Below are positions 16,554 to 24,403 of a stretch of 35,612 bases of DNA, one piece after another (positions within the stretch are counted from its first letter, which is position 1; each line of letters opens with the position of its first letter). A model generated the notes under the pieces. It saw only the letters and a program-made list of their open reading frames with translations, was not told the DNA's origin and made no database searches. The DNA is from Asaia bogorensis (GTDB lineage: Bacteria; Pseudomonadota; Alphaproteobacteria; Acetobacterales; Acetobacteraceae): the NCBI GenBank assembly GCA_945868845.1, contig CAMBMS010000025.1, positions 1 to 35,612 of the forward strand, in the 5' to 3' direction. Position numbers and translations under genes: made by a program.

Positions 16554-17566
16554 GCTTTGGTCCGTTCTGCGCGCGGCATACGCAAGACAATCTTACCTAT
16601 CGCCTGGCGCGCCAGAACCGCATCCATCGCGGCGGCATAATCCGCCAATGCGAACCGGTGCGAGGTCGTGGGCTTCAGCTTCCCCAGCTCGTACCATGCG
16701 AACATCCGATCGAACTGCGCCCGCACACGCGGCTCATGGATTTTACGTTCGTCCGTCAAACTCCAGCCGGTATATTTTCCATAGTTAAGGCCGAGGACGG
16801 TAATATTCTTCACCAGCAAGATATTCGCGGGAATTTGCTGAATACGCCCATTGGCAAACCCGATTACCAAAATCCGCCCATTTTCCCGCACGGCCCGCAG
16901 CGACAGATCGAATGCATCCCCGCCCACCGGGTCGAACACGACATCTGCGCCTGTCGCCACCGCCCGAATACGCTCCAACGCATCGGGGGATGGAAACGCC
17001 ACCGTCTCATCTGCCCCATGCTCGCGCGCCACCGCTAGTTTTTCGGCGGTAGACGCGGTGGCGATCACCCGCGCCCCCATCGCCTTGCCCAATTCCACGG
17101 CCGCCAGCCCCACCGCGCCGGCCGCACCATGCACCAGTAAGGTCTCGCCTGGCTGTAATTTCGCCAGCCAGTCCAGCGCGGCGAACGACGTGGCATAGGA
17201 TGTCGGAAATTGTGGTGCCACATCGAAGGGCAGACTATCGGGAATTGGATAGACGGTGGCGGCATCGATTGTCACCTCCTCCGCATGCCCGCCCCAATCC
17301 ACCACGGCACAGACGCGCTGGCCGGGTTTGAAGCGGCTGACATCCGGCGCCACTTCCAAAATTTCCCCCGCAACTTCCGTGCCAGGCGAGAATGGGAAGG
17401 GCGGTTTGCGCTGATAGCGCCCCGTCGTCACTAGGCTGGTGGCGAAGGACACTCCGGCATAATGCGTCCCGATGCGCACCTGCCCCGCGCGCAGAACGGG
17501 CGTCGGAACGTCTTCCAATGGCAGGTTCTGATATGTCATCCAGCTTCGGCACAGCACGGCCCGCAT
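16550..17566 (-). CDS. NADPH:quinone oxidoreductase-family MDR protein
   Basis: A 338-residue zinc-free medium-chain reductase of the quinone oxidoreductase group. It starts MRAVLCRSWMTYQNL, has the substrate-domain stretch FPFSPGTEVAGEI, the cofactor motif HGAAGAVGLAAVELGKAMGA, and VFDPVGGDAFD. These enzymes reduce quinones or enoyl groups with NADPH; acryloyl-CoA-type reduction is another family role. AGGAGAT stands four bases before the ATG. The downstream partner gene (MmgE/PrpD) is dead. An AT-rich patch around 17620-17660 probably holds the promoter. Confidence 0.92.
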   Translation of the reverse strand: MRAVLCRSWMTYQNLPLEDVPTPVLRAGQVRIGTHYAGVSFATSLVTTGRYQRKPPFPFSPGTEVAGEILEVAPDVSRFKPGQRVCAVVDWGGHAEEVTIDAATVYPIPDSLPFDVAPQFPTSYATSFAALDWLAKLQPGETLLVHGAAGAVGLAAVELGKAMGARVIATASTAEKLAVAREHGADETVAFPSPDALERIRAVATGADVVFDPVGGDAFDLSLRAVRENGRILVIGFANGRIQQIPANILLVKNITVLGLNYGKYTGWSLTDERKIHEPRVRAQFDRMFAWYELGKLKPTTSHRFALADYAAAMDAVLARQAIGKIVLRMPRAERTKA

Positions 17567-17841
17567 GGTGATCTCCTAGTTTTCCCGATGCCGACCCATC
17601 CCGTTCGGCGCCGTCACGGCATGTTTTACATATCCTAAAAATATATCAATCTTCCCTGGCAAACGCTGCCCTATCGCACGCGGCGCCTCCCACGCACGCC
17701 AAAAGACTGGCGACAGAAAATTAGGCCGTATGCGCCATGCCGATGACAATCGAAGAAAATCCATGCTTGGGATTGAAAACGCCTCGCCCAGCCATCGGCT
17801 GGCGACGCTGCGCGATTCCTATGGAGCGATCGGTGTAGCAG
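17567..17841. other. upstream region of the quinone oxidoreductase
   Basis: It contains the ribosome site and a short AT-rich patch (17625-17660) that could serve as promoter. Leftward frames across 17576-17900 continue from the IS1380 remnant without recognisable similarity. I see no gene here. Confidence 0.4.
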
Positions 17842-17955
17842 GCGTGGCGCACGACCTTGGCACCGATCTTGATCAGATTCTCCCGCAGGCTGGTCAGCGA
17901 CCACTGCGCGACCGCATCGGGCATCACACTCGCCCAGAAACTGAAAATGGCTGCA
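17842..17955 (-). pseudogene. IS1380-family transposase, C-terminal remnant
   Basis: About 35 codons matching the C-terminal part of IS1380-type transposases: AIFSFWASVMPDAVAQ followed by WSLTSLRENLIKIGAKVVRHA. Similarity ends abruptly after 'RHA'; the following codons in all frames look unrelated. The catalytic core is missing. It is not simply the lost tail of the IS1380 copy at 32.8 kb unless a rearrangement moved it. Confidence 0.7.
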
Positions 17956-17977
17956 TGAATTCTACGATCGCACCCCG

Positions 17978-18064
17978 CTAGAAATACGGGGATTGCCAGT
18001 TTGCAGCTTCAATTTTCCGCATTAGCGGCACGATCTGCTTCGGTCTAGGCCCTTGCTTTCGCAT
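17978..18064 (-). pseudogene. possible IS3-type orfA start, remnant
   Basis: A 28-codon frame starting MRKQGPRPKQIVPLMRKIEA, preceded by AAGGAG at ideal spacing and ended by TAG. The pattern (M-R-K...QIV-L-R-IE-A) resembles the first residues of IS3-family OrfA proteins. It is too short to be sure. Confidence 0.35.
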
Positions 18065-18153
18065 GACAAAGCTCCTTCCCAAGTCAGTTTCTAATAAACC
18101 GTTTGGTACAAAAGAAACCCGTCAGGTCATGGTCGTCGCTGTAAGTGTTCCGC

Positions 18154-18194
18154 ACCACGGCCCACGATCTGCAACGCATGACCGGGGCCGTGGT
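18154..18194. terminator. 10-bp perfect inverted repeat after the solute-binding gene
   Basis: ACCACGGCCC (18154-18163) and GGGCCGTGGT (18185-18194) pair perfectly around a 21-base loop, 19 bases downstream of the leftward solute-binding gene stop. No T run follows on the minus strand. It may be a transcript-end stabilising hairpin or a Rho-assisted stop. Confidence 0.4.
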
Positions 18195-18212
18195 AGCGGA
18201 TATCCGCGCCGG

Positions 18213-19454
18213 CTAGCTTGCGGGTCGGTTCATCGCGCAGGTGTTCGGCTGGTCGAGGTCCTGCGCCTTGATGAAGGCTCCAACTTTCCAGCCCAGCCCG
18301 GTTTTCTCCGAGTCGTATGTCGTCCCAGTCGAGAACGTTCCGACATAGTAGGGCATCAGCACCTGGTGGTCGGCCGAACGCATGGTCACGGGCTGGCCGG
18401 TGCCGTCCATCCAGGACAGGCCCTCCATCGCCTTGGCGACCTTAAACGGGTCGGTCGATCCGGCCTTGTTGATTGCGTTGGCGATCAGCTCGACAGCCAG
18501 GCGACGGTCGCCGAAGGAGAAGTCGAAGTTGTGAACGGCGCGGAACGACCGCACCCAGGCGTCCAGTTCAGGATTGTTCATCTGAATGCCCAGGTTCTCA
18601 CTGAAGTTCATCACGGCGTGGACCATGCCATTACCGCCGGCACCGATCGCGGTCGGGCCACCGGCGAGATGGGCGTAGAAGGTGTAGAACTCAGCGCCGA
18701 TGCCGCCCTCTATGCTAGCCTTGACCAGCAGCGCCAGGTCCGGACCCCAGTTGCCGGTCATCACCGCCTGCGCGCCTGCCGCCTTGATTTTGGCGATGTA
18801 GGAGGAGAAGTCCTTGATCTTGCCCAGCGGCACCAGCTCATCACCGACGATCTGGACATCGGGGCGGAGCTTGACCAGATAGGCGCGGACATCCTTCTGC
18901 ACGCCCTGGCCGAACAAGTAGTCCTGGTTGATTAGGTAGACCTTGGTGGTGGTCTTGGGCAGGCCGCGGACCATGATCTCGGACTTCATGCCGACATGGG
19001 CATCGGTGCGGAAATGCCAGAAGCTGCATTTCTCATTGGTCAACTCAGTCGCGACCGCGCCGCAGTTGACGTAGACGATGCGGTGATCTTTGTTGCGGGC
19101 GTTGTGCTTGTTGACACCGTCCACCAGGGCGGCGGCGATGTTGGACGGGCCGCAGTTTAGCACGATCGACAGCCCCTCATCGACCATCTTCTGCAGCGCG
19201 ACCAGTGCTTCAGATGGCTGCGCCTTGTTGTCGTAGGGCACTAGTTCCAGCTTCTTGCCCAGCACGCCGCCCTTGGCGTTGATGCCGTTGATGATGAACT
19301 GGAGCGTCTTCAGGCCCTGGTCGCCGATCTGGGCGAAGGTGCCCGACAAGGCCTCACTATAGCCGATCCTAATGGTGCCTTGGGCGAGGGCGGGTGTTTG
19401 CGACAGACCCAGAAGCACAGCCAGGGCGATGCCCAGGCGTCTCATGTTATTCAT
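18213..19454 (-). CDS. branched-chain-type ABC transporter substrate-binding protein
   Basis: A 413-residue periplasmic binding protein of the LivJ/LivK-like group (type I fold). A clear Sec signal peptide runs to about residue 24 (MNNMRR, hydrophobic core, then PALA before the cut). The mature start is TIRIGYSEALSGTFAQIGDQ, followed by domains with PSNIAAALVDGVN and LINQDYLFGQGVQKDV. AGGGAGGT lies five bases before the ATG. No permease or ATPase genes accompany it. Flanks on both sides are IS remnants, so the rest of a transport operon may have been lost. These proteins bind amino acids, amides or aromatic acids; the ligand here is unknown. Confidence 0.93.
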   Translation of the reverse strand: MNNMRRLGIALAVLLGLSQTPALAQGTIRIGYSEALSGTFAQIGDQGLKTLQFIINGINAKGGVLGKKLELVPYDNKAQPSEALVALQKMVDEGLSIVLNCGPSNIAAALVDGVNKHNARNKDHRIVYVNCGAVATELTNEKCSFWHFRTDAHVGMKSEIMVRGLPKTTTKVYLINQDYLFGQGVQKDVRAYLVKLRPDVQIVGDELVPLGKIKDFSSYIAKIKAAGAQAVMTGNWGPDLALLVKASIEGGIGAEFYTFYAHLAGGPTAIGAGGNGMVHAVMNFSENLGIQMNNPELDAWVRSFRAVHNFDFSFGDRRLAVELIANAINKAGSTDPFKVAKAMEGLSWMDGTGQPVTMRSADHQVLMPYYVGTFSTGTTYDSEKTGLGWKVGAFIKAQDLDQPNTCAMNRPAS

Positions 19455-19632
19455 TTATGACCTCCCTGTTAAGGCGTCCCGGGCCTCTGGCCCGGCTCCG
19501 CATACGGAGGCAGTCTGGGAGACGACACTTGCGCAATCAAGGGGATTCTCGATCTGTGCTACCGCAGCGCGGGAATGTCCGCTTGTGAGCCTTGCCCGAT
19601 GAGGGAATCGAATGGCGGAAGAGCATTTTGTG
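19455..19632. other. upstream region of the solute-binding gene
   Basis: About 180 bases between the divergent binding-protein start and the ISNCY remnant. Besides the ribosome site I see no confident promoter; a GC-rich imperfect palindrome (GGGCC...GGCCC) lies near 19481-19495. Confidence 0.35.
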
Positions 19633-19900
19633 ATGAGCACGAGCGAACGGTAGCGGTCACACCTGGTCCGACGCGCGATCGAAAAGATCCTGAGCCAGCG
19701 GGAAGCGTCGGAACGTCTCGGGGTTGGCGTGTGTATGCTCAAGCATTTGGTGCGTGCGTAGAAGCGCGACTGAGACGCCGGCCTACTGTTGCTCCAACGC
19801 GGCGTTTGGCGCCGAACCACCTGGTGGGCATCACAAAATTACAGATCAAGCTGTATCTGCGTGAGACCTATCCCAATTTCAGCGCCACCCTGGCGACGAA
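19633..19900 (+). pseudogene. ISNCY-family transposase, N-terminal remnant
   Basis: A decayed transposase start. One frame reads MSTSER, stop, then VRRAIEKILSQREASERLGV and LKHLVRA, the helix-turn-helix of ISNCY transposases, with further TAG and TGA stops. After a frameshift, the piece LYLRETYPNFSATLATKK matches the following conserved RERYxDFGPTLAxEK-like stretch. It then meets the IS6 remnant at about 19900. Non-functional. Confidence 0.7.
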
Positions 19901-19904
19901 GAAA

Positions 19905-20308
19905 CGGCCTGCGGCTGACCATAGCGCTTCATCCGTTTCTTGAGACGTTTCAAGGCAGTACGGCAAGCACGCCGCTTCGTTGCAACGGCTTCCAGAACCC
20001 AGCCTTCATTATCGATGACCCGTCACAGAGAGTGGGCTCGGCCATTGATGTTTACAAACACCTCTTGAGATGCCTCTGCCACTCCGGGCAGCCCTGGGCA
20101 ACCGGAGCCGGCGCATTCTGAGCTCAGTGGCCAACAGCGGTCCGAAGCAGTTCCACCCTGGCCGCACGGTCTCATGGCAGATCTCGATCCCGCGCTTAGC
20201 CAGTCAGCCCTCAACGTTACGCAGCAGCAGCGGGTAACGGACATACAGCAGCACCGCCAGGCCGATCATCTCGGAGAAATTGTTAAAATATTTGAACAAG
20301 CCGCGCAT
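19905..20308 (-). pseudogene. IS6-family transposase, decayed
   Basis: Leftward remnant of an IS6/IS26-type transposase. It starts MRGLFKYFNNFSEMIGLAVL, continues YVRYPLLLRNVEG, a TGA stop, then LAKRGIEICHETVRPG. After a frame change it reads EVFVNINGRAHSL, another TGA where tryptophan is normal, and RVIDNEGWVLEAVATKRRA ending near MKRYGQPQA. The first aspartate region and part of the DDE core are recognisable but the gene carries at least two stops and a frameshift and lacks its C-terminus. Confidence 0.8.
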
Positions 20309-20398
20309 CACGGACGACTAAATCTTGCTGGCGGTCAATGTTTGGTCGCCGAGAAAGCCTCCATTCTTCCACCAGGGCAAATAACGTTACGGTGTATA

Positions 20399-20423
20399 CA
20401 TAGACCGTGATCGCTGGTCTATG
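20399..20423. promoter_or_regulatory. operator-like inverted repeat upstream of CoA-transferase
   Basis: CATAGACC (20399-20406) and GGTCTATG (20416-20423) are perfect inverted arms separated by nine bases, about 120 bases before the CoA-transferase start. The size and geometry suit a dimeric repressor or activator, but it may also be an IS end, as IS debris lies just to the left. Confidence 0.4.
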
Positions 20424-20543
20424 GCTCAGGCGGATAGAAACTGCTCGGGTCGGTGCCGACATAGGGGGAATTGCTTTAGAGTATTGAGTACTTAAGTCGG
20501 CGCGGACTGCGCGCCGATAACGGAAAATCGAGAGGATTGTTGT

Positions 20544-21746
20544 ATGCCTGGACCGCTCACGGGTTACCGCGTCATTGACATCACCACCGTATTGTTGGGA
20601 CCGTACGCAGCGCAATGGCTTGGCGATCTCGGTGCCGATGTCATCAAGGTAGAGGCGCCGCCCTTCGGCGATACTACGCGCCATGTCGGCCCGGCCCGAC
20701 ATAAGGGCATGGGCGGACCGTTCCTTAATGCCAATCGCAACAAGCGCTCCATTGCGCTCGATCTAAAGCAGGCGGCGGCGCGCGACGCGCTACGCCGTTT
20801 GATCGGTACGGCGGATGTATTTCTGCACAATATGCGCCCGACTGCCATTGCCAAGCTTAGTTTTTCCTATGCGGACGTGGTGAAGTTGAAGCCAGATATC
20901 GTCTATTGTGGTGCCTATGGGTATTCGCAGAAAGGACCGTACGCCGCGCGCCCGGCCTATGACGACCTGATCCAGGCACATGCGGGTCTCGCGGGCATGG
21001 CCGCGCGTATCGATGGCGTGCCGCGCTTCGCCCCCACGGTCATGGTCGATAAGCTGGTGGGACTGACCACGGCGATGAGTATCCTCGCCGCGCTGGTGCA
21101 TCGCGCCCGCACGGGTGAGGGTCAGGAGGTGGGCGTGTCGATGTTCGAGATGCTGACGGCGTTCATGAGCCTGGAGCATTTATACGGGCGCGGCTTCGTC
21201 CCGCCGATTGGCGGCACCGGCTATGGGCGGCTGACCACGCCCTATCGCCGGCCCTATCGCAGCAAAGATGGGTTCATTGCCATCCTGCCCTATACGGACC
21301 GGCACTGGCGAAGTTTCTTCGAAATCGCGGGGCGGCCCGATATGGCCGCCAACCCGCGCTTCGCCGATGTAGGGAGCCGGACGGCTCATATCGATGAGCT
21401 TTACCGGTTCCTGGATGAATGCGCACTGACCAAGACCAACGCCGAATGGCTGGCGGCGTGTTTGGATAAGGAAATACCCTGCGCGCCGGTGAAGGATTTG
21501 GAGGAATTGCTGGAGGACGAGCATATCCAGGCGGTAGGCCTGTTTGAACGTCACACGCATCCTACCGAGGGTGAGATTTTGCTGACTGGCGTGCCGGTGA
21601 GTTTTTCCCGTACCCCCGGGGCAATCCGCCGCCAAGCGCCGCGCTTTGGCGAGCACGGGGCAGAATTGCTGCAGGAGGCGGGAATGAGTGCGGTGGATAT
21701 CGCGGCGTTGCGTGCGGCGGGCGCATTGCTGGAGCCGGACGAATAG
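20544..21746 (+). CDS. CaiB/BaiF (class III) CoA-transferase
   Basis: A 400-residue CoA-transferase of family III, which moves CoA between carboxylic acids through an aspartyl intermediate. The N-terminus (GYRVIDITTVLLGPYAAQWL, then LGADVIKVEAP) is typical, and the catalytic aspartate is D140 in RPAYDDLIQA. A further landmark is VGVSMFEMLTAFMS. GAGAGGA precedes the ATG. It begins the right-hand catabolic block and is one of two such enzymes in the window; the two share little sequence beyond family motifs. The acid activated is unknown. Confidence 0.93.
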   Translation: MPGPLTGYRVIDITTVLLGPYAAQWLGDLGADVIKVEAPPFGDTTRHVGPARHKGMGGPFLNANRNKRSIALDLKQAAARDALRRLIGTADVFLHNMRPTAIAKLSFSYADVVKLKPDIVYCGAYGYSQKGPYAARPAYDDLIQAHAGLAGMAARIDGVPRFAPTVMVDKLVGLTTAMSILAALVHRARTGEGQEVGVSMFEMLTAFMSLEHLYGRGFVPPIGGTGYGRLTTPYRRPYRSKDGFIAILPYTDRHWRSFFEIAGRPDMAANPRFADVGSRTAHIDELYRFLDECALTKTNAEWLAACLDKEIPCAPVKDLEELLEDEHIQAVGLFERHTHPTEGEILLTGVPVSFSRTPGAIRRQAPRFGEHGAELLQEAGMSAVDIAALRAAGALLEPDE

Positions 21747-21792
21747 TTCGGTAGAGGCCGGGGTCGCTACTAAATGACTTTGCCATTGCGAG

Positions 21793-22008
21793 GCCACGGT
21801 TTTCGACCACGAATTGTTGGCCGAAGGTGCGGGAGAGCCGGTCGGCTATCTGGCGGCCGATATTGTGGGTGCTGGCCGCAACGGGATAGGCGATGATGGT
21901 GCGGACCGGACGATTGGGGTAGTTGTCCTGCGCCCAGGTGGGTGCGAGCGACTAGAGCACCGGCAGCGTGATCACCCCGGTGAGCAGAATGAACAAAATT
22001 CCCAGCAT
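21793..22008 (-). pseudogene. Bug/TctC-type solute-binding protein, N-terminal remnant
   Basis: The minus strand reads MLGILFILLTGVITLPVL, a TAG inside the signal peptide, then AQDNYPNRPVRTIIAYPVAA and GRQIADRLSRTFGQQFVVEN. That is the N-terminus of a tripartite-tricarboxylate-type (Bug) binding protein, normally about 320 residues. Similarity ends at 'VVENRG'. Only about 70 codons remain. The following bases toward the CoA-transferase are unrelated. Confidence 0.75.
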
Positions 22009-22178
22009 GTTATGGCCTTCCTATTGATTTGCTATACCGGTACGTTCCACACGTAGCCCTCTTTTATTTGGTGGAAGCGGGGTGATTAAATATGCGTGGG
22101 CCGTACAATTCTATAAAAACTATTTATCTGTCTCGCTTGGGTCGGTACAATGGCGCATGTGGTAGGGGGAGGCGTGGG

Positions 22179-22652
22179 ATGGATGCGCGTGAGCAAGACC
22201 GGATGGAGCGGCTGGAGCGGCGCCTGCTGGCGTTGGAGGATGCGGAGGCGATCCGCAATTTGAAGGCCGAATACGCTGCTTATTGCGACGACAATTATAA
22301 TGCCGATGCGATCGCGAAGTTATTCACGCCGGACGCGATCTGGGAAAGCCCTAGCCTGGGGCATTTTGTAGGACGGGAGGCGATCCGCGACTTTTTTCGA
22401 GGCGCAGCGGGAATTTTTAGCTTTGCCATCCATTACAGCCTGAACGGGCAGATCCACGTGGCAGGCGATACGGCACGGGCGCAATGGTATCTGTTCATGC
22501 CCTGTACAGTGGCAGCGGAAAACCAGGCCACGTGGCGGGCGGGGATCGATCATGAACTATATCGGCGGGTGGATGGCGTATGGATGTTTAGCCACAAGCG
22601 ATCCCAGCCGCTAATGAGCGCGTCGTTCGAGAAGGGGTGGGCAAAGGCGTGA
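22179..22652 (+). CDS. SnoaL-like / NTF2-fold protein
   Basis: A 157-residue protein of the SnoaL-like polyketide cyclase / NTF2 fold, in the group with the N-terminal helix LEALEDAEAIRNLKAEYA-like sequence (here RRLLALEDAEAIRNLKAEYA). Members act as small isomerases, dehydratases or hydrolases, often beside aromatic or terpenoid catabolic genes. The ATG at 22179 is chosen because GGGGGAGG stands eight bases upstream, though the frame is open from 22092. The conserved cone interior residues (Y, D, H) are present. Catalytic role unknown. Confidence 0.88.
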   Translation: MDAREQDRMERLERRLLALEDAEAIRNLKAEYAAYCDDNYNADAIAKLFTPDAIWESPSLGHFVGREAIRDFFRGAAGIFSFAIHYSLNGQIHVAGDTARAQWYLFMPCTVAAENQATWRAGIDHELYRRVDGVWMFSHKRSQPLMSASFEKGWAKA

Positions 22653-22717
22653 TCGCGCGTGGATTATCGCCGACAAGGTTTCGACTAAGAATGGCCGGGT
22701 AACACAAGGACAAACGA

Positions 22718-23020
22718 ATGAAACTTCGGGACGCGGCGCGGGTGTTGCGCAGCAAGAATGCGGGGCCGTTGACGGTCACGTTGGATCTAATGTTCGAGAC
22801 ACGGGAAAATTTCGATCGCGCGGTGCAATCGCCCGCCTTGGCGCCGGCCGCGCTGGCGGCGCTGTACGAGATCCCGGCCGGGGATGTGCGAGTGATCCCG
22901 GTGCCGCTGGCACTGGCGATCAAGGTAGTGCTACCGCGCCCGATCGTGGCGGGTAGCCCGGGGGATACCGATGTCTATGGCGCGCAGCAGCACCGACCCT
23001 TGGTGGAGATCGAGCTATGA
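22718..23020 (+). CDS. DUF4387-domain protein
   Basis: A 100-residue protein matching DUF4387 (MKLRDAARVLRSKNAGPLT, RENFDRAV, and an acidic C-terminal GDTDVYGAQQHRP segment). This family commonly pairs with AtuA/DUF1446 proteins, as here, where its stop overlaps the AtuA start by four bases (ATGA). No catalytic residues are known to me. An intimate role as a small subunit or partner of the AtuA-like protein is likely from the coupling. Confidence 0.88.
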   Translation: MKLRDAARVLRSKNAGPLTVTLDLMFETRENFDRAVQSPALAPAALAALYEIPAGDVRVIPVPLALAIKVVLPRPIVAGSPGDTDVYGAQQHRPLVEIEL

Positions 23021-24393
23021 GCACGATGCTGGAGCGCGTGCGCGCGCGTCATGACGGATCGCGCCCTCTGGTGGGCATGTCGGCGTCCGGGCAGTTGGGA
23101 TATGGCGTGATCGCGCTGGCGTTCGAGGCGGGGATCGCTCGCAAGCCCGATTATATCGGCGCGGACATGGGCTCGGTGGATCCGGGGCCGTACTATTTGG
23201 GTGCCGGCAGGATGGCAACGGGGGCGGAACGGACGCGGCGCGATTTGCAGATGCTGCTGCTGGGTGCGCGCAAGCTAGATATTCCGCTATTGCTGGGCAC
23301 CGCTGGCACGGGTGGGGCCAGCCCGCATCTGGATGCGACGTTGGCGATGATTCGAGATATTGCGCGCGAAGCCGGGTTGCATTTCAAGCTGGCTTCCATT
23401 CGCGCCGATATTAATCCGGAGGCGGTGATCGCGGCGCAGGAGGCGGGGGAGCTACACCCGTTAGGGCGAATACCGGAGCCGACGGCGGAGGATATTCGTG
23501 CGAGCCGGATTGTTGGGCAGATGGGAACATCAGGCTTCGTGCGAGCGTTGGAGATGGGCGCCGATGTGGTGATCGCGGGACGGGCCTGCGATACCGGAAT
23601 TTTTGCCGCCGTGCCGCAATTACTGGGCTATCCGATGGGATTGGCTCTACATATGGCGAAGATTATTGAATGCTGTTCGTTATGCTGCCTACCGGGCGGA
23701 CGGGACTCGATCCTTGGCCACCTGACGCAGAATGATTTTACTTTGGAGAGCATGAACCCTGACCGGCATGCGACACCTCTCTCCGTTGCGGCGCATGTGT
23801 TGTATGAGCAGGACGATCCGTTTTCAGTGTCCGAGCCGGAAGGAAAACTGTTGTTGCGGGAAGCTCAGTATGAAGCGGTGGATCATCATCGTACCCGTTG
23901 CTTTGGCGCGCAATATGAGGTGGCAACGAAATTCCGGATCAAAATCGAGGGCGCGCAGTTGCTGGGCTCGCGCGCAGTGATGCTAGCGGGCAGCGCCGAT
24001 CCGGTGGTGATCGAGAAAATAGATGAGATCCTGCGCGATGTGGAGACGATGACGCGCAGCCTGTATCCGCATCCGTTTACTCTTTATCCGCGTGTGTATG
24101 GGCGGCGCGGCGTGCCGCTGTTCGCGGGAACTGCGGGAGAAGCTGAGGAAATCTTTATCATGGTGGAATGCGTGGCGGCCACAGCGGAGATCGCCAAAGG
24201 CGCGCTGTTATCCTTCAAGCAATATTGCCTGCACCACGGGTTTACCGGGCGGCTTTCTACGGGTGGCAACCTAGCGTTTCCGATCACACCTCCGGAACTG
24301 GACGCGGGCGAAGCATACCGGTTCAGTCTGTATCATCTGATGGATGTGGAGCGGCCGGACGATTTTTTTCCTATCACCATAGAAGAGATTTAA
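23017..24393 (+). CDS. acyclic terpene utilisation AtuA-like protein (DUF1446)
   Basis: A 458-residue member of the DUF1446/AtuA family, named for the atu cluster that degrades citronellol and related acyclic terpenes in Pseudomonas. Features are the N-terminal GQLGYGVIALAFEAGIA, DYIGADMGSVDPGP, and a central ADVVIAGRACDTGIFAA. The reaction of the family is not established. It is shorter than AtuA forms with extra C-terminal domains. It is coupled to DUF4387 upstream and is ten bases from a flavin-dependent monooxygenase downstream. No other atu genes (geranyl-CoA carboxylase) are seen, so another substrate is likely. Confidence 0.9.
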   Translation: MSTMLERVRARHDGSRPLVGMSASGQLGYGVIALAFEAGIARKPDYIGADMGSVDPGPYYLGAGRMATGAERTRRDLQMLLLGARKLDIPLLLGTAGTGGASPHLDATLAMIRDIAREAGLHFKLASIRADINPEAVIAAQEAGELHPLGRIPEPTAEDIRASRIVGQMGTSGFVRALEMGADVVIAGRACDTGIFAAVPQLLGYPMGLALHMAKIIECCSLCCLPGGRDSILGHLTQNDFTLESMNPDRHATPLSVAAHVLYEQDDPFSVSEPEGKLLLREAQYEAVDHHRTRCFGAQYEVATKFRIKIEGAQLLGSRAVMLAGSADPVVIEKIDEILRDVETMTRSLYPHPFTLYPRVYGRRGVPLFAGTAGEAEEIFIMVECVAATAEIAKGALLSFKQYCLHHGFTGRLSTGGNLAFPITPPELDAGEAYRFSLYHLMDVERPDDFFPITIEEI

Positions 24394-24403
24394 GGAATAA
24401 AAC

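Noticed and set aside
18063-18935. 290-codon rightward frame
   Set aside because: Antisense to the well-supported solute-binding protein gene; no family pattern or ribosome site.
22092-22178. Longer N-terminus for the SnoaL-like protein
   Set aside because: The 29 extra residues are unlike the family and the strong GGGGGAGG site points to the ATG at 22179.
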